Shown piece after piece: positions 58,436-64,000 of a stretch of 64,000 nt of DNA. The DNA is from Micractinium sp. NFX-FRZ (taxonomy: Eukaryota > Chlorophyta > Trebouxiophyceae > Chlorellales > Chlorellaceae). A program made the translations under genes and the position numbers. Where the stretch lies: NCBI GenBank assembly GCA_029339195.1, contig JAPTJF010000337.1, positions 1 to 64,000 of the forward strand. Direction: 5' to 3'. The stretch's first letter is position 1. Each line of letters starts with the position of its first letter. Under the pieces are notes generated by a model. The model did no database searches. It saw only the letters and a program-made list of their open reading frames with translations, and was not told where the DNA came from.

Positions 58436-59229
58436 AGCCGGCCAGCCGGGTGCGGGCAAAAAACAAGCTCATTATCGCCATAGGGACCCGGGGCCTTCAA
58501 GAGCTCCCATCTCTCATCCAACACCTGTTTCAGAGCAGGGAGAGCCGGGGTCGTGTTTGCCCTGCTCTGGGCCCGGCCCACCACCTGCTTCTTCCTCCCT
58601 CTGTTCACCCCTCGCATCCTCTTCCCCACTGTTTGCACCCACCTCATTCCTGTGCACGCACCTCGCCTCTCTCCCCCCCCCCCCCCCCCCCCGATTCGAG
58701 ATTCGCTCCCGATGCGCTCCCCCGCGGCCGCACCCCATTCGCTGTTCGGCCGCACCGATCCGTCCCAACCACCATCCCAGCTGGCCCCAGCTGTCACCAC
58801 CACCGCTATTCGAAAAGCACTGTACATTGCGCACCGCTCCCTGATGCCCAGGGCCGCCCCCCACCCCGCCATCCCCACCCTAGAAACACAGGGCTGCTCC
58901 CATTGCAAGCACCTTTCTCTCTCACCCCATGATCTCACCCAAGCTATACACATGCGTACCCCTCAGCTGCAAGCGGCAGCGGCGTGCACGCTGCCGGCGC
59001 TCCCGTGCGGGGCGCCTCCAGCCTCCGCCTGCCTGCTGAGTTGCTGTCCTGTTGCTGAGATCATTCCGCTCTTTTGCCCTGCCTGCCTCCCAGCCTCCCT
59101 TATCTGTCCCCTGCCCTGCTCCCATGCACATTGCGCCCCCCTGCTCGTTTGCCGCAGAGCCAGGTAGCCCCCAGCAGGCATGAATGCCGCCCCCTCTGCA
59201 TTCCTCCACACTTCTAGTTAGGCAGAAAC

Positions 59230-59234
59230 TGTAA
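59230..59234 (+). terminator. Candidate TGTAA poly(A) signal of the p25-alpha gene
   Basis: TGTAA on +, 795 nt past the stop; the oppositely oriented signals at 59354-59358 and 59493-59497 would serve the convergent WD40 gene without transcript overlap. Inferred. Confidence 0.35.
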
Positions 59235-59492
59235 GCTAGGTCCAATACGGCTGGGAGAACAGGCACGAGGAGTGGGAAGCCACCACAAATTGCTGAAGGC
59301 TGGCACGCAGAGTGCTGCGTTGAGTGCGCCTTGAGCTAGCAAGCAAGCGAACATTACAATGTCCTGCTGACAGGCCACATTGCTTGGGCAGCGATGCGAC
59401 GGCGCCCAAAATAGCCGCCTGCACGAGTGCCACTGCTGCTGCTGCTGCGACGGTTGCTGCCCCGAGTACGACTGTGCTTCAAGCACGAGGCA

Positions 59493-59497
59493 TTACA
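59493..59497 (-). terminator. Candidate TGTAA poly(A) signal of the WD40 gene
   Basis: TTACA on + (TGTAA on -), about 520 nt past the stop of the WD40 gene. A second copy is at 59354-59358. Confidence 0.35.
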
Positions 59498-60017
59498 TCA
59501 GATGAATAATCAGTTTGGGCCCAGCGGGGCCCGGCAGGGAAGGAGCCTGGGAGGGAGCATGCCAGCGGCCAGCACAGAGGGACAGGGTGGCCAGGTGGGT
59601 CACGGCTGCTACTGCAAAAAGAACACAGGGCTGTGAGGAGTTTGAGAATTGCTCAGCGCTGTGAGATAAGGTGTGCTGCGGGGTGGACGAAAGGCGACGA
59701 GCGGTGGCTGCCCCTTGGCGCTCTGGCTGGGCTGCTGGCTGCTGTGCGGAAGCTGCCTGGGAAGCTGCCTGGTCTGTGTGCATGAGGAGCGCAGCGCTTG
59801 CAGAAAGGCTGTGCTGGCAAGTGTGCGTGCCGCTGCGGTGATGGCGCCCTGCGCTGCTTTACGATGCTCCGGGGCAGCGCCTCCCCGCAGCCGCTGCTGC
59901 AGCTCACGGGTTGGCATCGTGGCTGGCGCCACCTCAGCCATCAGGGGCAGGCAGCCACATCCACTGCTGGCAGCTCTGTTCCTCCCGAGCGCTCATCATC
60001 AATTATTAGTATGGCAA

Positions 60018-63000
60018 TCACAGCCACTGGGGCAGGCCGATGTTCTCATACACCCTGATCTCTCCAGTGTACCCAGCAGTGACCAGCACCTGCGGTACAG
60101 GGGCGCACCGGGCGGGCGGTACAACATGGGATTGTGCCAGGGCATGAGAGTGAGGCGCTCAGGCACCTTGGCCATTGTCTGTAACTGTAGCACAAAGCAG
60201 TACACGATGCTGCACAGCAGTGCAGACCGCATGTGGTCCATCCCGCCACCCTGCATGGCCCCGCCGCCCCCACCGCGTCCCCTCCGCCTCGTCTCCCAAT
60301 GCAGCTCTCGCCTGCAGGTGTGCCCCTGCCCCCGCGCCAGCCCCCCGCCCCACCCCCCCGCCCAGCCCTGCCTAACCGCGCACCCCACTCCAAAGCGCCC
60401 CGCAAGACCTCACGAGATGCTTCACACACCGTGGCTAAGACTAGTACTTGTACTACAAAGCAGTACACACGATGCTGCACAGCAGTGCAGCCCGCATGCA
60501 GCTCCCGCCCGCAGATGCGCCCAAGCCCTCGCCCCCATCCCACACACACCGCCCCGCACCCCACACCCCACTCCAAAGCGCCCTGCAAGGCCTCACCTGC
60601 CCGCGTGCTTGCGCCGTGGCCAGCGCCACCTCCCCCTCCGCCCGGTCCCCCAGGCTGTTGCTGCGCTGGTGACGTAATGCATCTGCCGTGGGGCTCATGC
60701 TCTCGGCTGCGGGGCGGGGCGGGTGAGTGTGGGTGGCATGGGGAAGGGCGTGAGTGGGCGGGTGGGCAGGCGGGCGGGTGGGCAGATGGGTGAGCAAGAA
60801 CCCACAGGCAGGCAGGCAGGCATGGCTGCCGCAGAGCATCGGCACAACACCCTGGGTGGGAGCCTGGCGAGAGCGGTGGCAGGACACGCCGTAGGTAAGT
60901 CAACAGCGCGCACCCCTCCACCTGAGCGGTTGCAGGAGGTGGGGCCAACCCTACTACCGCCAGCCAGGCAGGCGGAAGCTCAGAAGCAGGCGTGCAGTAA
61001 GAAAGCATGCAAGGCATGGCCTCACCCGAGCGGTGGCATGAGGTGGGCGCAAAGATGGCCACAGTCACAATGTCCCCGTTGGCCTGGAAGCACTCGTAGG
61101 AAGCGTTCTTCTCCTGCAGTGCATTGTAACGGGCCAAGAACACAGCACAGCTGTGGGTGCACAGGTGGCTGCATTGTCACAATGTCCCTAGCTGCCTGGC
61201 CAGCGGACCCACCTCCCCTGTGTGTGTCACCCGAGCTACAGAGGCGCAAACGCAGAAGACAGAAGGAAGGTGCAAGAGCGCCTGACCTTGGCCAGGGGGG
61301 CGGTGCGGTGCACAGCCTTCCCGCCGCACCTGGCAGGCGCAGAGGATGTTTGCCCTAGCCGCCCGTGTCCCCCGAATGCAGACCGCCCAATCCAGGAGTG
61401 CGCAGTGGAACAGGTGAGAAACAAGAGCAGCCCAGCCCACCTTGGCCAGCGGGTTGTCTGGCTCCCGCTGAGAGGGGCAGAGCCCTCCCGCCACCCCCCA
61501 CTCATCATGCAAACACAGCTGGCAGGCACTGGCGATGCTTGCCCTGGGCATCCGTGTCCCCCCAGAAAGCGGAAAGCCTTGGCATGGCAGGCGCAGGGAA
61601 CACGAGGCAAGACAGCCCCATAACAACCCACCTTGGCCAGCGGGTTGTCTGGCTCCCGCTGGAAGGCGGAGCCTTCCTGCCACCCCCCTTCCCTTCCGAA
61701 CACAGCTGGCAGGCGCACAGGTGCTGGCCCTCGTCGCCCACAAATGCAGAACGTTCAATCAGGGAGGGCGCATGGAACAAGTGACATAACATAGTGCGTG
61801 CCCCACCTTGGCCAGCGGGTTGTCTGGCTCCCGCTGGAAGGCGGAGCCGCCGCCGCCGCTGGGCGGCACCTCGCTCTTGCGGGTGCCCCACACATACACC
61901 CAGCCGTCGTCGGAGCCGCAGGTGATGTAGTCGCCGTCGGGGGAGAAGGAGGCGCGGATCTGCAAGTGGGGAAAGGGAAACACGGAGAAGTCAAAGCAAA
62001 GGCACAAAATGATTGAAGGAGGCAGGCTTGGAGGCAGGCTTGGAGGCACGCTTGAAGGCTGCCAGCTGCCGCCAGACCCGCAAGCAATGCAGTCACCGCC
62101 CGGGGGTGAGGAGGCGCAGATCAACAGAGGGGCAGCAGGGGTCACAGCGTGGCGCAGCTGGGCACAGCTGGGCACCCACCGACCCACGGCGGCTGTGCTG
62201 GCAGCACGTGGGGGAGCAACGGATGCTCCCTCCTTGCATGCCATGCAGCACCCACCTGCGTGTTGCGGTTGGTGTGGCCCTTGTACTTGCAGCGCAGCGT
62301 GTAGCCGTCGTACAGCCTGCGGTGCAGCAGGCAGTGCACGGCACAGGGGGGCGGTGCGGTGAGGCAGCAGGTTGCTTTGCGTACGGAGCGTAGGCATCGT
62401 TTAGCACGTCCCCCTTGCTCAGCTGATACGCAGAAGGCTTTCTAACCACTAGAAGACGTGAGCCAGGCAGTGGAACGTCGGAAAGGCTGGGGTTTCCCCT
62501 CACCTGACTCGGGAGTCGTTGGATGTGATGAGCAGCTTGCCCGGCTCGCTGGGCAGGAAGGCCAGCCCCGTGATCTTCTTGCCCCGAGAGTGCTGCCCCC
62601 GCTTGTTCTTGACATCTGGAAAGGCAAGGCGGGGTGGGGTGGGGTGCGTTTGTGTGGGCCGGTGGTGGTGGTGCATCTCGGGGTGAGGGGCGGAGCACGG
62701 TGGATGGGTAGGATTTCATGACCTCCATGCTGCCACTTGCAGTGCTGCTCACATTCACCTTCGTGCTGCCCTCCAGGCTGCCTGCTTCATCCCTGTCCAC
62801 ACCTCCCACCCTCTTTCTGCCCGCCGCCTCTCCACAAGTAATGTATGCGTCTGACCAAAGCAAAGCTCACCCAGCTGCACCTCGTGCTCCAGGCTGCTCT
62901 TCTCGATTGAGTGCAGACCTCTCACCAGCATGTTGCGCTCCTCCCCAACTACGCCTGACCAACTGTGTCTGACTCACATAGCTTGCCTCGTACTCCAGGC

Positions 63001-63713
63001 TGCTTCTCTCAACCATGTGCACACCTCCCACCCTCCTCCTGCCCACGCTTCTTCCCAAACGTGTGTCTACAAAGCAACACCCACCCAGCTGCGCCTCATA
63101 CTCCAGGCTGTTCTTCTCGATTGTGTAGAACCGGCACTTGCCCTTCATCGTGCCCACCACGGCCTTGCGCCCGTCTGCAGGGCAGGAAGCAAGCAGTGGT
63201 TGGGGCGGCACGAGGCACACATTATTGTCATCTGCTGTGAGGACTGACCGGCACTTGCCCTTCATTGCGCTGCCCGCCACAGCCTTGCGCCCGTCTGTGG
63301 CGCACAGCAAACGAAGCACATGTTGGCACCGCTATCAACAACAAGCAGCGCTTGCCCTGCATTGCGCTGCCCGCCACAGCAGCCTTGCGCCCATCCGCAG
63401 GCAGCCGGGGGGTGGGTTTGGCAGGAGCACGCTGTAAGGAACATGCCGGTGTCGGGCTGCGGTCGGTTTGCTGATGTGGGCGCCTCACGCATGCTCATGT
63501 CTGAGTCGGATCGCCCACGGTCACCACCTCGTGGATGTCCTGCCACAGCCACAGCACAGGCAACCACCCAACCGCCTGACCGCCCAACCTGCGCAACGTT
63601 GCGCCTCACCAAGCGAGAAGGTCACCGCGGTCACCATTTCGTGCACGTCCTGCCATGACACCACCCGCTGCTCCGGGATGTTCCACAGCCGCACCTTGCC
63701 GTCGATGGAGCCG
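60018..63713 (-). CDS. WDR44-type WD40 repeat protein, C-terminal part (5' end beyond window)
   Basis: Eight exons on the minus strand: 63713-63610, 63174-63085, 62615-62504, 62316-62256, 61959-61807, 61113-61026, 60706-60597, 60089-60018; 262 codons seen, entering with a split codon. The order GSIDGKVRLWNIPEQRVVSW, MVTAVTFSL, DGRKAVVGTMKGKCRFYTIE, KKITGLAFLPSEPGKLLITS, LYDGYTLRCKYKGHTNRNTQ, ASFSPDGDYITCGSDDGWVY and a final AGYTGEIRVYENIGLP matches the WD40 propeller of WDR44/rabphilin-11-like and plant DYRK-neighbour WD40 proteins, which bind Rab11-type GTPases in animals. A hydrophilic insert (exon E to G, with Ser-rich text) separates the last blades. Introns carry multiple echoes of exons A, B, E and F. 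The N-terminal half and start codon lie off the right edge. Confidence 0.88.
61283..61850 (-). repeat. Tandem copies of the exon E end, ~155-190-bp spacing
   Basis: On the + strand CACCTTGGCCAGCGGGTTG and CTGGCTCCCGCTG mark the exon end and donor at 61804-61850 (real), 61628-61678, 61437-61475 and a shortened copy near 61283. Shared blocks beyond the edge (CTGGCAGGC..., CCGTGTCCCC) show a large tandem unit. Confidence 0.88.
63085..63420 (-). repeat. Three copies of the WD40 exon B start
   Basis: The segment coding DGRKAVVGTMKGKCR (real, 63174 downward) recurs at about 63240-63297 (DGRKAVAGSAMKGKCR) and 63352-63405 (DGRKAAVAGSAMQGKR). The copies lack a full blade and a suitable donor. Confidence 0.88.
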
Positions 63714-63812
63714 CTGCAGCAGAGACAACATCATGTGTGTGTGTGTGCGCGCGTGTGCTACTTGTGTGTGTGCGTGATGTGGTGGGATGTGGTGGGGTGG
63801 GGTGGGGTAAAG

Positions 63813-63955
63813 CCCTCTACACGCAGTTATAAACAGTTGAGACTGAGAGGTGAGACCTGGCCAGCACATACAACGGCTCACCCCAGCCGTTGTATGTGCT
63901 GAACAGGTCTCACCACTCAGCCTCAACTAACTGTTTAATAACTGCGTGTAGAGGG
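63813..63955. repeat. ~143-bp near-perfect inverted repeat (hairpin)
   Basis: The left arm starts CCCTCTACACGCAGT (63813) and the right arm ends with its exact complement ACTGCGTGTAGAGGG (63941-63955). Inner pairings (GTGAGACCTG with CAGGTCTCAC; AGCACATACAACGGCT with AGCCGTTGTATGTGCT) run to a loop of about 5 nt, with a few small bulges. It lies in the upstream intron of the WD40 gene. A MITE/foldback element or a small-RNA precursor are the main options. Confidence 0.85.
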
Positions 63956-64000
63956 TGAAGTAGGGCAGATCAACCCCAGATCCCCGGCCCCGCCCAGCCC

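Larger units (their letters stand above)
58436..60017. other. Convergent intergenic region
   Basis: 3' UTRs of the p25-alpha gene (+) and the WD40 gene (-). It contains a poly(C) run at about 58673-58692 and candidate poly(A) signals for both strands. No gene seen. Confidence 0.5.

Noticed and set aside
62395..62470. tRNA-like sequence (GTCCCCCTTGCTCAG start, CTTTCTAACC loop) in an intron of the WD40 gene
   Set aside because: Looks like a tRNA-Arg(TCT) 5' half, but the anticodon stem pairs poorly and there is no GTTCGA T-loop or matching acceptor end. At most a decayed relic.

Overview
The window is nuclear DNA of a GC-rich, intron-dense green alga, most likely a coccoid trebouxiophyte of the Chlorella type. 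Reasons: about 95 short introns with GTGAG-type donors and CTGCAG-type acceptors, strong G/C third-position bias in exons, a Ser-Pro-rich pherophorin-like segment in a secreted protein, candidate TGTAA poly(A) signals, and plant/alga-type protein families. The species is inferred and cannot be fixed from this sequence alone. Gene models were built by hand from splice sites, reading phase and protein-family logic. Every model closes in frame, but none has transcript support.

Layout, left to right: (1) 433-5650 +, membrane-anchored alpha/beta-hydrolase (epoxide hydrolase, EPHX4-like); (2) 6635-18992 +, a 29-exon secreted mosaic protein with a pectate-lyase-like beta-helix, a polyproline stalk, two PAN/Apple modules and a Cys-containing C-terminal region; (3) 20338-21890 +, multi-pass membrane protein; (4) 22751-26183 -, Gln/Ala/Pro-rich protein; (5) 26819-30529 -, LSM14/DCP5 mRNA-decapping factor; (6) 31719-39285 +, lysosomal-type phospholipase B-like protein; (7) 40421-42832 -, F-box/LRR-like protein; (8) 44199-49009 -, very large Ala/Glu/Gln-rich protein with a C-terminal membrane anchor; (9) 50144-53015 -, RNase T2 with a GPI-like tail; (10) 53983-58435 +, EF-hand plus p25-alpha (TPPP) protein; (11) 60018 to beyond 63713 -, WDR44-type WD40 protein, with its 5' end off the right edge. 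The genes are unrelated housekeeping, secretory and regulatory functions; there is no operon or pathway cluster. Pairs 5/6 and 9/10 are divergent; 3/4, 6/7 and 10/11 are convergent.

The most striking feature is not a gene. Roughly two dozen introns carry one to seven diverged tandem copies of the adjacent exon edge, complete with its donor or acceptor ('exon-edge echoes'). They range from single copies of 30-50 bp to a six-copy 50-bp minisatellite and a seven-copy (TG)n-spaced array. Other items worth a second look are a ~143-bp near-perfect hairpin in the last intron, the domain mosaic of gene 2, the p25-alpha/EF-hand fusion, the anchored RNase T2, and several GC-AG introns.
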